Positions 8,471 through 16,332 of a DNA stretch of 42,076 bases are shown here, one piece after another; the stretch's first letter is position 1; each line of letters starts with the position of its first letter. Source of the DNA: Candidatus Galligastranaerophilus faecipullorum. Its GTDB lineage: Bacteria > Cyanobacteriota > Vampirovibrionia > Gastranaerophilales > Gastranaerophilaceae. The DNA lies in the NCBI GenBank assembly GCA_018713115.1, contig DVFS01000057.1, positions 1 to 42,076 of the forward strand, written 5' to 3'. Both the position numbers and the translations under genes were made by a program. Under the pieces are notes generated by a model. It was not told the origin of the DNA. It saw nothing but the letters and a program-made list of their open reading frames with translations, and searched no databases.

Positions 8471-9709
8471 ATGTACAAACACAATAAAAAATCCTTAAAG
8501 AATTTTTTGGATTCCGAATTTCAAAACAGCGAAGAACTTTTTTCCAAAAAGACCGTGAATGGTCTTATTCGCTCTTTGCTTGAGCCCGTTGCCGCAAACA
8601 ATGCCAAATCACTTATTTTTACCAGATTTAAAGACACCCGTGAGATAGAAGGTATAATAAAAAGACTTGAATACTGTTCAAATGTAGAGATGTTCAGCTT
8701 TCTTGATTTTGATACGGTATTAAAGGATGACCTTGTTGAGATGGAGTTTGTAATCATAACTTCTCACAGGTACAATGCCGTTTTGATATGGGATTACTCG
8801 GATACTCCCAATAAAGATGCAACCCCGCTTTATATAAAAGTGAATTCAAAAGATGTCAATGAGGTTTTTGAAACCGTAAAAGACAGACTTAAAACAAATT
8901 TTGACGAGAAATTTTATTCATATCGCCCCGAGCGCCGTGAGAACGCTCTTTTAAACGATGCGATTTATAATGTCTTAAAAATTTTAAATGAAAACATAAA
9001 AGAAAACGAGTTTAATTTAAAAGAACAGGAAAATATTGCCGACAGGCTGCAAACCCGGGACAGAGTCGATGAAATAAATGCGAATATAAGAAGCTGCGCC
9101 CATGAAATAAAAAACCAGCTCAGCGTACTTGATATTTATGCAAAAATACTTGAAAAACAGTTTGGCGAAGATAAAAATCTCGGGCTTATAAAAAAGTCAA
9201 TTTCACTTATACGCCTGCAGCTTGATGATTTAAGGGCGGGAGATAACTTAAACTTTGAAGAAAAAGATTTAAAAGAAGTTGTGCGTGCATCTATTGGTGT
9301 TTTTGAGCAAATTCTGCCGGAGAGAAATAATACGGTAAAATTTACGGATAATATAAAAGGCAAGGCTCTTGTGCTCATTGATGAAGAGAGATTTTTTGCG
9401 GTATTAAACAATCTGGTTAAAAATGCCGATGAATCTACAACTGATGATGAAATAGAAATAAGAATTGAAGCGGATGAAAAATTTGCAAAGATTTTTGTTA
9501 AAAACCATGGTGAAAAGATTCCCGGAGATATTCAAAATAAACTGTTTATGGAAGGCTTTTCCACCAAAAAGGACGGCTGGGGTCTGGGGCTTAATATATG
9601 CAGGAAATACCTCGCCGCACAGCTGGGTTCAATATCGCTTGTAAAAAGTGATGATAGTGAAACGGAGTTTCTTGTTACCATTCCGCTGCTTGTAGACGGG
9701 ATAAATTAA
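8471..9709 (+). CDS. Soluble histidine kinase, probable partner of the preceding regulator
   Basis: 412 residues with no membrane segment, so it probably senses an internal signal. Residues 1-150 form an alpha/beta-looking domain without a sure match; segments SLIFTRFKDTREIE and NAVLIWDYSD faintly recall the DICT sensor domain of cyanobacterial two-component proteins (weak inference). A coiled linker follows, then the H-box with His211 in CAHEIKNQLSVLD. The ATPase domain shows the N-box NNLVKNADES and the G-box WGLGLNICRKYL. The gene ends 12 bases before flgB and so belongs to the flagellar run. A cytoplasmic kinase joined to flagellar genes recalls FlgS of epsilonproteobacteria in role, but its partner there is NtrC-like, not NarL-like. 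Confidence 0.9.
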   Translation: MYKHNKKSLKNFLDSEFQNSEELFSKKTVNGLIRSLLEPVAANNAKSLIFTRFKDTREIEGIIKRLEYCSNVEMFSFLDFDTVLKDDLVEMEFVIITSHRYNAVLIWDYSDTPNKDATPLYIKVNSKDVNEVFETVKDRLKTNFDEKFYSYRPERRENALLNDAIYNVLKILNENIKENEFNLKEQENIADRLQTRDRVDEINANIRSCAHEIKNQLSVLDIYAKILEKQFGEDKNLGLIKKSISLIRLQLDDLRAGDNLNFEEKDLKEVVRASIGVFEQILPERNNTVKFTDNIKGKALVLIDEERFFAVLNNLVKNADESTTDDEIEIRIEADEKFAKIFVKNHGEKIPGDIQNKLFMEGFSTKKDGWGLGLNICRKYLAAQLGSISLVKSDDSETEFLVTIPLLVDGIN

Positions 9710-9721
9710 AGAGGTGGGTTT

Positions 9722-10186
9722 ATGGATTTAATAAACAACAGAACAAGAGATATTGCGGCACTGGCGCTAAACGGTTTGTACGAGCGTTCAAGAGCAATTT
9801 CCGCCAATACCGTTAATGCCACAACGCCGGGGTATCAAAGAAAAGATGTCGCATTTGAAGATCAAATTCAACATATGATTGAGCGTGAGGATTTGAAAGA
9901 AAAAATAAAAGCCGAAAACTCAAGAAAAATAGTTGAAAATCCCGTAGAAGCGCTTAAAAAACAGGACCCTGCGCAGATTGCTTTTTTGAGAAGTCCTGTT
10001 AACAACAATTTTTCGCCCGAGATTCTTGCCGATTACTCTGATCCTATAAGTGCGGACGGTAATAATGTAAACCTTGAAGCGGAGATGATGGATGAAGCTA
10101 AAACGGGTACACAGTATACAATCCTTGCAACTCTTATGTCGCGCTCGTATCAGGGGCTTCAAAGTGTTATAAGGGGTCAATTATAA
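9722..10186 (+). CDS. flgB: Flagellar proximal rod protein FlgB
   Basis: A subunit of the proximal rod of the flagellar basal body, exported by the flagellar type III system. It is 154 residues, slightly longer than the usual 130-140. The N-terminal rod signature reads ISANTVNATTPGYQRKDV (compare the family's A-N-x-A-N-x-x-T-P-G-Y). The C-terminal helix has YTILATLMSRSYQGLQSVI. An AGAGGTGG site lies just before the ATG. It is followed after 14 bases by flgC. Confidence 0.95.
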   Translation: MDLINNRTRDIAALALNGLYERSRAISANTVNATTPGYQRKDVAFEDQIQHMIEREDLKEKIKAENSRKIVENPVEALKKQDPAQIAFLRSPVNNNFSPEILADYSDPISADGNNVNLEAEMMDEAKTGTQYTILATLMSRSYQGLQSVIRGQL

Positions 10187-10200
10187 CGGGGGATTAGAAA

Positions 10201-10695
10201 ATGAGTTTTGATATTTTTGATATAGCAGCCTCAGGCATGCATGCCCAAAGGGTTATGATGGACACGGTTTCATCAAACATTGCAAATGCCAACACTACAA
10301 GAAATGCTAAAGGCGAAAGAGAAGTTTACGCCAAAAAAGAGGTAACCTTCAAATCGGTTTATAAAAACTCGCTTCGTCCCGCGCTTCCCACAGGCGGGGT
10401 TGAGCCGCAGATGGATTTAGAGAACGGCCCTTATTTAAGAGGCAGGGTAGTTTTTGAAGAGGACGGTCTTTCGCAGGGTGTTATGGTGGATAAAATAACG
10501 GAATCCGAAAACCCCTACAGAATGGTCTATGACCCGACTCACCCCGATGCCGATGAAGATGGCATGGTAACTCTTCCGAATGTAAATGTTGTTGAAGAAA
10601 TGGTTAATATGGTTAATGCCTCAAAAGCATATGAAGCAAACGTGACCATAGCGCAGACCACAAAGACTATGATACAGTCGGCAATGCAGATATAA
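10201..10695 (+). CDS. flgC: Flagellar proximal rod protein FlgC
   Basis: A second proximal rod subunit, 164 residues. The N-terminus FDIFDIAASGMHAQRVMMD and SSNIANANTTRNAKGE form the rod/hook family signature. The C-terminus has the typical LPNVNVVEEMVNMVNASKAY followed by ANVTIAQTTKTMIQSAMQI. The central part, with DPTHPDADEDGMVTLPN, matches the usual FlgC region around a D-P-x-H-P-x-A motif. A GGGGGA ribosome-binding site precedes the ATG. fliE starts 11 bases after its stop. Confidence 0.97.
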   Translation: MSFDIFDIAASGMHAQRVMMDTVSSNIANANTTRNAKGEREVYAKKEVTFKSVYKNSLRPALPTGGVEPQMDLENGPYLRGRVVFEEDGLSQGVMVDKITESENPYRMVYDPTHPDADEDGMVTLPNVNVVEEMVNMVNASKAYEANVTIAQTTKTMIQSAMQI

Positions 10696-10706
10696 GGTTT
10701 TAGGAA

Positions 10707-11180
10707 ATGAATTTTGAAATTAATACAAATATAGGTTCAATAGAAAATTACAACAAAAGTTTTAACAATAACCTTAAAAACTTTGATAAACAGATAGAAG
10801 ATGCCTCGGATTTTAACGAGGTTTTCTCTGCAATGACATCAAATACACCAAAAAACACAAAAGAACCGCAAAAGCTTAAAGGTTCCGTTGAGATGTTTTT
10901 GGGTGCCGATGCCATAAACGCACAGAAAGTTGAGAACCTTTCCGACACGGCAAGAATGGCGCGTGACATAGGCAGAGGTTTTTCTGACGGAGTTACGAAT
11001 TTGAGCGGTGTTCAAAAAGAGGCGGAAGATGCCATGGAGACATTTGCCGCAGGCGGAGATATAAGCGTGCATGAGGTTATGATTGCCTCCCAAAAGTCTA
11101 CTCTTGCAATGCAGATGGCAATTCAATTAAGAAACCAGATGATAAATGCCTACACCGAGTTTAAAAACCTCAGAGTTTAA
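10707..11180 (+). CDS. fliE: Flagellar hook-basal body protein FliE
   Basis: Links the MS ring (FliF) to the rod. It is 157 residues, compared with about 100-110 in most species. The conserved C-terminal half runs from about residue 85 (ARMARDIGRGFSDGVTNLSG) through GGDISVHEVMIASQKSTLAM to ends in AYTEFKNLRV. The first 60 or so residues are an Asn/Lys-rich extension of unknown role. It is the last gene before a gap of 84 bases that holds the fliF promoter candidate. Confidence 0.93.
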   Translation: MNFEINTNIGSIENYNKSFNNNLKNFDKQIEDASDFNEVFSAMTSNTPKNTKEPQKLKGSVEMFLGADAINAQKVENLSDTARMARDIGRGFSDGVTNLSGVQKEAEDAMETFAAGGDISVHEVMIASQKSTLAMQMAIQLRNQMINAYTEFKNLRV

Positions 11181-11193
11181 AAACCTTAACAAA

Positions 11194-11222
11194 TTGAATT
11201 TAATGCTAAAAAAGTCTAAAAT
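11194..11222 (+). promoter_or_regulatory. sigma70-type promoter of the fliFGHI operon
   Basis: TTGAAT (11194-11199), a 17-base spacer and TAAAAT (11217-11222) form a near-consensus pair. The start of transcription would be near 11229, about 35 bases before fliF. No sigma28 or sigma54 box is apparent here. Confidence 0.6.
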
Positions 11223-11264
11223 ACTGTAGTAAACGTATAAAAAATAACAGGGATATTTAATAAA

Positions 11265-12986
11265 GTGAACGAACATCTAAAGGCCATGGCTCTTGATATA
11301 AAGAAAATCTGGGACAAGTTTGACTTGAACCAGAAATTTGTCATAGCAGCGCTTATGGTTGTAGCTCTTGTAGTTTGCGTTTATTTTATATTTAAAGCAA
11401 CCGAGCCCAACTGGTCGGTTTTGTATTCCGATTTAGCTAAAGATGATGTTGCGGCAATTTCAGAAAGTCTTAAAAAAAGCGGTTATGCCTTTAAACTCTC
11501 GGATGATAAATCGGCAATTCTTGTGCGTGAGCAGGATAAAGAAAACCTGAGAATATTTGTGGCTGAAAATGACCTTATTAAAGACTCTTCTCCGGGTTTT
11601 GAGCTGCTTGACGATCTGCAGCTGGGTTCTACCGATTTTAAAAATAAATTGACAAAACAGAGAATCTTTCAGGGGGAATTAACCCGCTCGATTGAAAAAA
11701 TTACCGGCATTCAAAAAGCAAGGGTTCAGCTTGCAGAGCCCGAGCGTTCGGTTTTTTCCGATAATGACGAAGAACCCAGTGCAAGCGTTGTGCTTATTCT
11801 GGAGCCCGGCTACAGATTAAAACCCTCTCAGATTCTTGCCATAAAAAATCTTGTGGCATACTCGGTGCCAAGACTCACAAATGACAGAGTCTTTTTAACG
11901 GATCAGTACGGAAATGCCCTTAGTGAAGATGTTTCCAAAAATAATACCGACATGCAGACCTACAGGTCGAGTTTTGAGAAAGAAGCCGCAAAGAAAATTC
12001 AGGATACATTAGAAACCATAATGGGCAAGGATAATGTTTCCGTTCAGGTAAGCGCGGTTATGGACTTTAACTCGACGCGCTCGACAATTGAAAGCTATAT
12101 ACCCGCAAACGGTACTCAAAGCGGAGTTATCCTCGGTCAGCAAAGCGAGAGAGAAACTTATAAAAAACCACAGCCCATAGTGCTTAAAAAGGATGAAGTG
12201 GCGCTTGATCCCGATAATCCCGCTGCCCAAAACCAGCCCGGAGCCGTGCAGCAAAATGCGCAAAATCCGCAGACACAGAATGTTATGACTGTTGTTGAAG
12301 AGCAGACGGGCATAAGCGAAGCGGATGAAAACGCAAGAAATGTCACCGACAAAGTCCGCGGACGCGAATTAAGCTATGAAAAAGAGAAAAATGCCGTAAA
12401 CTATGCGGTTACAAAAGAAGTTAAACAGGTGGTATACGCACCCGGTTCGGTCACGCGCCTTTCTGTTGCCGTTGCGGTGAATAAGATTTTGACCGATGAA
12501 GAAAAAGAGGATATAAAAAACCTCGTAATAGCAGCTGCGGGCATGGATGTTACAAGAGGGGACGTAGTTAATGTTTCAAGTCTTAAGTTTATGGGAATTG
12601 ATAAAGCAGAACAACTGCAGACGCTCAATGAGGAAAAGTACGCAAAAATTATGGAAATGCTGGGATTTATTTTTACAAACGTAGCGCCGCTTTTAATAGT
12701 TTTGGTGCTTGGTCTTGTCGGACTTTCGACCTTTTCGTCGATATTTAAAAAGCCCGAGCCGCCCAAACCCCAAAATCAGGAAGAAAATAATCAGTTTCAA
12801 GGATTTGACCCATATCTTATGTTGGGTAATAATGACGGTATGGACGGTCAGTACCTGGATGAACCTGATTCCGAAGAGCCTGCATTTACATCGGTTGTGG
12901 ATAAAAAGCGGGCGGAAATTACGGATATCATACTGAGCGATCCTCAGGATGCCGCAAGGCTGCTTACATCATATGTTAAAGAGTAG
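11265..12986 (+). CDS. fliF: Flagellar MS-ring protein FliF
   Basis: Builds the MS ring in the inner membrane, the base on which rod, switch and export gate assemble. It is 573 residues. Membrane helix 1 lies at about 25-44 (FVIAALMVVALVVCVYFIF), followed by the YscJ-like ring domain (EPNWSVLYSDLAKDDVAAI, then ITGIQKARVQLAEPERSVF). Membrane helix 2 lies near 468-490 (VAPLLIVLVLGLVGLSTF). The acidic C-terminal tail ends DAARLLTSYVKE, the usual FliG-binding segment. The start is GTG at 11265; an ATG at 11286 has no fitting ribosome-binding site. It is the first gene of a four-gene run. Confidence 0.97.
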   Translation: MNEHLKAMALDIKKIWDKFDLNQKFVIAALMVVALVVCVYFIFKATEPNWSVLYSDLAKDDVAAISESLKKSGYAFKLSDDKSAILVREQDKENLRIFVAENDLIKDSSPGFELLDDLQLGSTDFKNKLTKQRIFQGELTRSIEKITGIQKARVQLAEPERSVFSDNDEEPSASVVLILEPGYRLKPSQILAIKNLVAYSVPRLTNDRVFLTDQYGNALSEDVSKNNTDMQTYRSSFEKEAAKKIQDTLETIMGKDNVSVQVSAVMDFNSTRSTIESYIPANGTQSGVILGQQSERETYKKPQPIVLKKDEVALDPDNPAAQNQPGAVQQNAQNPQTQNVMTVVEEQTGISEADENARNVTDKVRGRELSYEKEKNAVNYAVTKEVKQVVYAPGSVTRLSVAVAVNKILTDEEKEDIKNLVIAAAGMDVTRGDVVNVSSLKFMGIDKAEQLQTLNEEKYAKIMEMLGFIFTNVAPLLIVLVLGLVGLSTFSSIFKKPEPPKPQNQEENNQFQGFDPYLMLGNNDGMDGQYLDEPDSEEPAFTSVVDKKRAEITDIILSDPQDAARLLTSYVKE

Positions 12987-13014
12987 GAAATAATAAGAGA
13001 AGAATTAAAGAGAA

Positions 13015-14037
13015 ATGCTCCCGATACAAATAGAAGCCATGACACATTCACAAAAGGTTGCCGCACTTATGATAGTGCTGGGTCCTGCTGCGGCTTCGGA
13101 GATTATGAAAAACATAACCGATGATGATGTATTGGAGCAGATAACTCTTGATATTGCCGCAATGAATAAATTGCCCATAGAAACGCTTGAAGCTATTGTT
13201 GATGAATTTCATACTATTTTTCAGGCAAACTCAATGCTGGCTTCAGGCGGTATGAATTATGCCAAAACCCTTCTTGAAAAGGCATACGGCACCGAGCAGG
13301 CAAATAAAATACTTGACAGGCTTGTAACCATATTAAACTCCAATCCTTTTCAGTTCTTTAATGATGCCGACCCGATTCAGCTTGCCACTTCTTTTCAAAA
13401 TGAAAATCCGCAGCTCATTGCGCTTATTCTTGCGTATTTGAAACCCGAGCAGTCGGCAAAAGTTTTAAACTGTCTGCCTCCTGCCGTTCAGCATAAGGTT
13501 TCTTTAAAAATCGCGCAGATGGAAACAACAAATCCCGAGATTATCTCCGAAGTTGAAAAAATTGTTGAAAGCAAGTTTTCAAATGTTGTTATACAAGACT
13601 TTTCAAAGGCCGGAGGCACGGAAGCACTTGCAAGCATCTTAAACAGAACCGACCGCGCAACCGAGAAAAACGTTATAGAAATGCTGGAAGAAGAAACCCC
13701 GCAGCTTGCGGAAGATGTCAGAAGTCTTATGTTTGTATTTGAAGACATCGTTAATCTTGATGACAGAGCTATCCAAAGGATTCTTCGCGAAGTGGATACA
13801 AAAGACCTTGCCCTGTCGCTTAAAGGTGCAAGAGAGGATGTCAAAGACAAGATTCTTCGCAACATGTCGGAGCGTGCACAGGCTATCCTGCTTGAAGATA
13901 TGGAATATATGGGCCCTGTCAGAGCGCGTGAAGTTCAGGAAGTACAGTCTAAAATTGTCGGTATAATAAGAATGCTTGAACAAAACGGCGAACTTGTTAT
14001 TGTACGCGACGGCGTCGGGGATGAGTTAATTGAGTAG
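13015..14037 (+). CDS. fliG: Flagellar motor switch protein FliG
   Basis: Switch-ring protein that contacts the MS ring and generates torque with the stator. It is 340 residues, the normal length. The N-terminal domain begins SQKVAALMIVLGPAAASEIM. The middle domain holds ENPQLIALILAYLKPEQSAK at about residue 129, a variant of the EHPQ motif. The C-terminal torque domain has DLALSLKGAREDVKDKILRN and GPVRAREVQEVQ, with the expected charged residues. fliM and fliN are not in the window. It overlaps fliH by 8 bases. Confidence 0.97.
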   Translation: MLPIQIEAMTHSQKVAALMIVLGPAAASEIMKNITDDDVLEQITLDIAAMNKLPIETLEAIVDEFHTIFQANSMLASGGMNYAKTLLEKAYGTEQANKILDRLVTILNSNPFQFFNDADPIQLATSFQNENPQLIALILAYLKPEQSAKVLNCLPPAVQHKVSLKIAQMETTNPEIISEVEKIVESKFSNVVIQDFSKAGGTEALASILNRTDRATEKNVIEMLEEETPQLAEDVRSLMFVFEDIVNLDDRAIQRILREVDTKDLALSLKGAREDVKDKILRNMSERAQAILLEDMEYMGPVRAREVQEVQSKIVGIIRMLEQNGELVIVRDGVGDELIE

Positions 14038-14974
14038 GATTAAATCTGACAAAATAAATCTGGGCACCTCCGTGGTTGTTGATTTTTTTTCAAATCAGGA
14101 GCCCGAAGAGCAGTTAGTTTCCCAAGATCAGGAAGAGGAGCGGTTATTGCTTTCTGAAAGAGAAAGCAAAATAAATCTTATGGAGCGCGAGGCTGAGGCC
14201 AAAGTTCAAAAAATGCTCGATGAAGCGGCAAGGGAAGCGCAGAATATTCTTGAGTCCGCAAATATTGAGGCACAGGGGCTTAAAAACCGTGCGCAGGAAC
14301 TTCTTGACTGTGCGGCAAAAAAAGGTGACGAGATTCTGGATGAAGCTAAGATTGAAGCGCAAAAAATAAAGGAAACCGCGCAGCAGGAAGCTCTCGGTAT
14401 AAAAGAAACTGCCTCTCAGGAAGGCGCAAAAGAGGGCTATGAGGCAGGATATACGGACGGCTGTGAAAAAATAAGGCAGGAGCTTTTGCAAAAGATTATT
14501 GCAATGGATGAAATTGCAAAAAATGCCTTTGAAATGAAAAATAAAATTATGTCCTCCTCCAAAAGAGAGATTGTAGAACTTGTACTTATGATAGCAAAGA
14601 AAGTCTGCATTGATTCGGTGGATAAAAACGCGCTTATACACCTTGTGAATGAATCGGTTAAACTCCTCAGTGACAAGGAAAATATAGAACTTATCTTAAG
14701 CGAAAAATATGCAAGACTTTTAAATGAAATTTTAAATAATACCCTTAATTCCGATACTGCGCAAACAGAGATTGATATCGATAAACTAAGAAGCATAAAA
14801 CTTTCTTATAACTCCAAAATGTCCGATGATACCCTGATTATCCAGACTCCCAAGGAGCGGCTGGATTTAGGATTTGAAACGCAGTTAAATCAGATTGCAC
14901 AGAAATTTAATGAATGTTTGAATGCTTTTGATGAGTCGCAGCCTGCTGAAAATAAGGAAGAAACCCTTGGATAA
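14030..14974 (+). CDS. fliH: Flagellar export ATPase regulator FliH
   Basis: Peripheral stalk that binds the FliI ATPase at the flagellar export gate and is related to the b/delta stalk of ATP synthase. It is 314 residues, near the upper part of the family range. A long Ala/Glu/Lys coiled coil covers about 45-135 with repeated E-A-x-x-I units, then GYEAGYTDGCEKI leads into the C-terminal domain (IVELVLMIAKKVCIDSVDKN). The proposed start is TTG at 14030, overlapping the fliG stop by 8 bases (TTGAGTAG). A later start is possible because the N-terminus is not conserved. Confidence 0.88.
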   Translation: MSRIKSDKINLGTSVVVDFFSNQEPEEQLVSQDQEEERLLLSERESKINLMEREAEAKVQKMLDEAAREAQNILESANIEAQGLKNRAQELLDCAAKKGDEILDEAKIEAQKIKETAQQEALGIKETASQEGAKEGYEAGYTDGCEKIRQELLQKIIAMDEIAKNAFEMKNKIMSSSKREIVELVLMIAKKVCIDSVDKNALIHLVNESVKLLSDKENIELILSEKYARLLNEILNNTLNSDTAQTEIDIDKLRSIKLSYNSKMSDDTLIIQTPKERLDLGFETQLNQIAQKFNECLNAFDESQPAENKEETLG

Positions 14975-16280
14975 GTTTGATTTTTCTCCTTATAAAAAAA
15001 TTCTTGAAGATATGAGTCCTGTAGTCAAAATAGGGAAAGTGACAGAGATTATAGGTCTTATAATTGAGGCGGACGGGCCTGTTTCATCTATCGGCGATTT
15101 GTGTTACATAATTTCAGATGATATGCCGCCCGTGCACTGCGAGGTTGTGGGATTTAGAGAAGACAGGATTCTTCTTATGCCTCTGGGCTCAATTGAAGGT
15201 TTAAAGTCAGGCGCAAAAGTTGTAAATACGGGTTCGGATATGAAAGTAAAAGTGTCCGATGCGCTTTTAGGACGGGTGCTTGACGGTCTTGGCAACCCTA
15301 TTGACGGTCTTGGCGATATTGCGGCCGAAAAATATTATTCCGCAAGCGGAAAACTTATCAATCCGCTTAAAAGGAAGCCCGTGGATGAACCTTTAAGCCT
15401 TGGTATCAGGGCGGTTGACGGTCTTATAACTATAGGAAAAGGTCAAAGGATGGGGATTTTTGCGGGCTCCGGCGTGGGGAAAAGCACAACCCTTGCGATG
15501 ATGGCAAAAAACACCTCTGCCGACATTAACGTAATTGCACTTATAGGCGAGCGCGGCCGCGAGGTCAGGGAATTTATAGAGCATACTCTGGGGGTTGAAG
15601 GCATGAAGCGCTCTATTGTTGTTGTGGCAACATCCGAGCAGCCTTCTCTTGTTAAAATAAAAGCCGCTTTTGTTGCCTGTGCAATTGCGGAGTATTTCCG
15701 TGATAAGGGAAAAGATGTGCTTTTTATGCTGGATAGTGTTACGCGTATTGCCCTTGCGCAGAGAGAAGTCGGCCTTGCCGTGGGCGAGCCTCCCGCAACA
15801 AGAGGCTACACTCCTTCTGTTTTTGCACTCATGCCGAAGTTTTTAGAACGTGCCGGAAGTAATGAATTTGGCACAATAACAGGGCTTTATACGGTTCTTG
15901 TCGAAGGCGACGATTTTAACGAGCCTGTATCAGATACCGCAAGGAGTATTCTCGACGGTCATATTATGCTCTCGCGTGCACTGGCGCATAAAAATCACTA
16001 CCCTGCAATTGATGTACTGCAAAGTATTTCACGTGTTATGAACAATGTTGTTTCAAAAGAACACAAGGAAGCCGCGGGTAAAATTCGCGCCTTGCTTGCA
16101 AGTTATGCCAAAAATGAAGATTTAATCAATATAGGTGCATATCAAAGAGGTGCAGACTCCGTTACCGACAAGGCTATAGCACTTATGGACAGGATTAACG
16201 CTTATCTTATTCAACCGGTTGATGATAAGACAAGTTATGAAGTAAGTGTAAATGAGCTTATAAAACTGGCGCAGTCATAG
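14967..16280 (+). CDS. fliI: Flagellum-specific ATPase FliI
   Basis: The ATPase of the flagellar type III export apparatus. I place the start at TTG 14967: AAGGAA lies 7 bases upstream, the overlap with fliH becomes 8 bases (TTGGATAA, like fliG/fliH), and the length becomes 437 residues, normal for the family. An ATG at 14922 in the same frame would give a 53-base overlap and a 15-residue extension. The Walker A motif GSGVGKST is at about 167-174. Other signatures are ALIGERGREVREFIE, MLDSVTRIALAQREVGLAVG and EPPATRGYTPSVFA. No fliJ follows, as the operon ends here in a terminator. Confidence 0.96.
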   Translation: MDKFDFSPYKKILEDMSPVVKIGKVTEIIGLIIEADGPVSSIGDLCYIISDDMPPVHCEVVGFREDRILLMPLGSIEGLKSGAKVVNTGSDMKVKVSDALLGRVLDGLGNPIDGLGDIAAEKYYSASGKLINPLKRKPVDEPLSLGIRAVDGLITIGKGQRMGIFAGSGVGKSTTLAMMAKNTSADINVIALIGERGREVREFIEHTLGVEGMKRSIVVVATSEQPSLVKIKAAFVACAIAEYFRDKGKDVLFMLDSVTRIALAQREVGLAVGEPPATRGYTPSVFALMPKFLERAGSNEFGTITGLYTVLVEGDDFNEPVSDTARSILDGHIMLSRALAHKNHYPAIDVLQSISRVMNNVVSKEHKEAAGKIRALLASYAKNEDLINIGAYQRGADSVTDKAIALMDRINAYLIQPVDDKTSYEVSVNELIKLAQS

Positions 16281-16314
16281 AATTTTCATTCTTTGTGCTG
16301 CGCCTGTTTTATTT
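16268..16314 (+). terminator. Rho-independent terminator of the fliFGHI operon
   Basis: GGCGCAG (16268-16274) pairs with CTGCGCC (16298-16304). An inner perfect stem AGAAT-TTTC-ATTCT (16279-16292) lies within the loop, and TGTTTTATTTG follows. The hairpin begins inside the last codons of fliI and faces the convergent S1-protein gene. Confidence 0.75.
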
Positions 16315-16332
16315 GTTAACCGTATTGTTGTA

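Noticed and set aside
14922..14966. Upstream ATG for fliI
   Set aside because: It lies deep inside fliH, lacks a ribosome-binding site and adds non-conserved residues. TTG 14967 has a well-spaced AAGGAA and restores the normal length.
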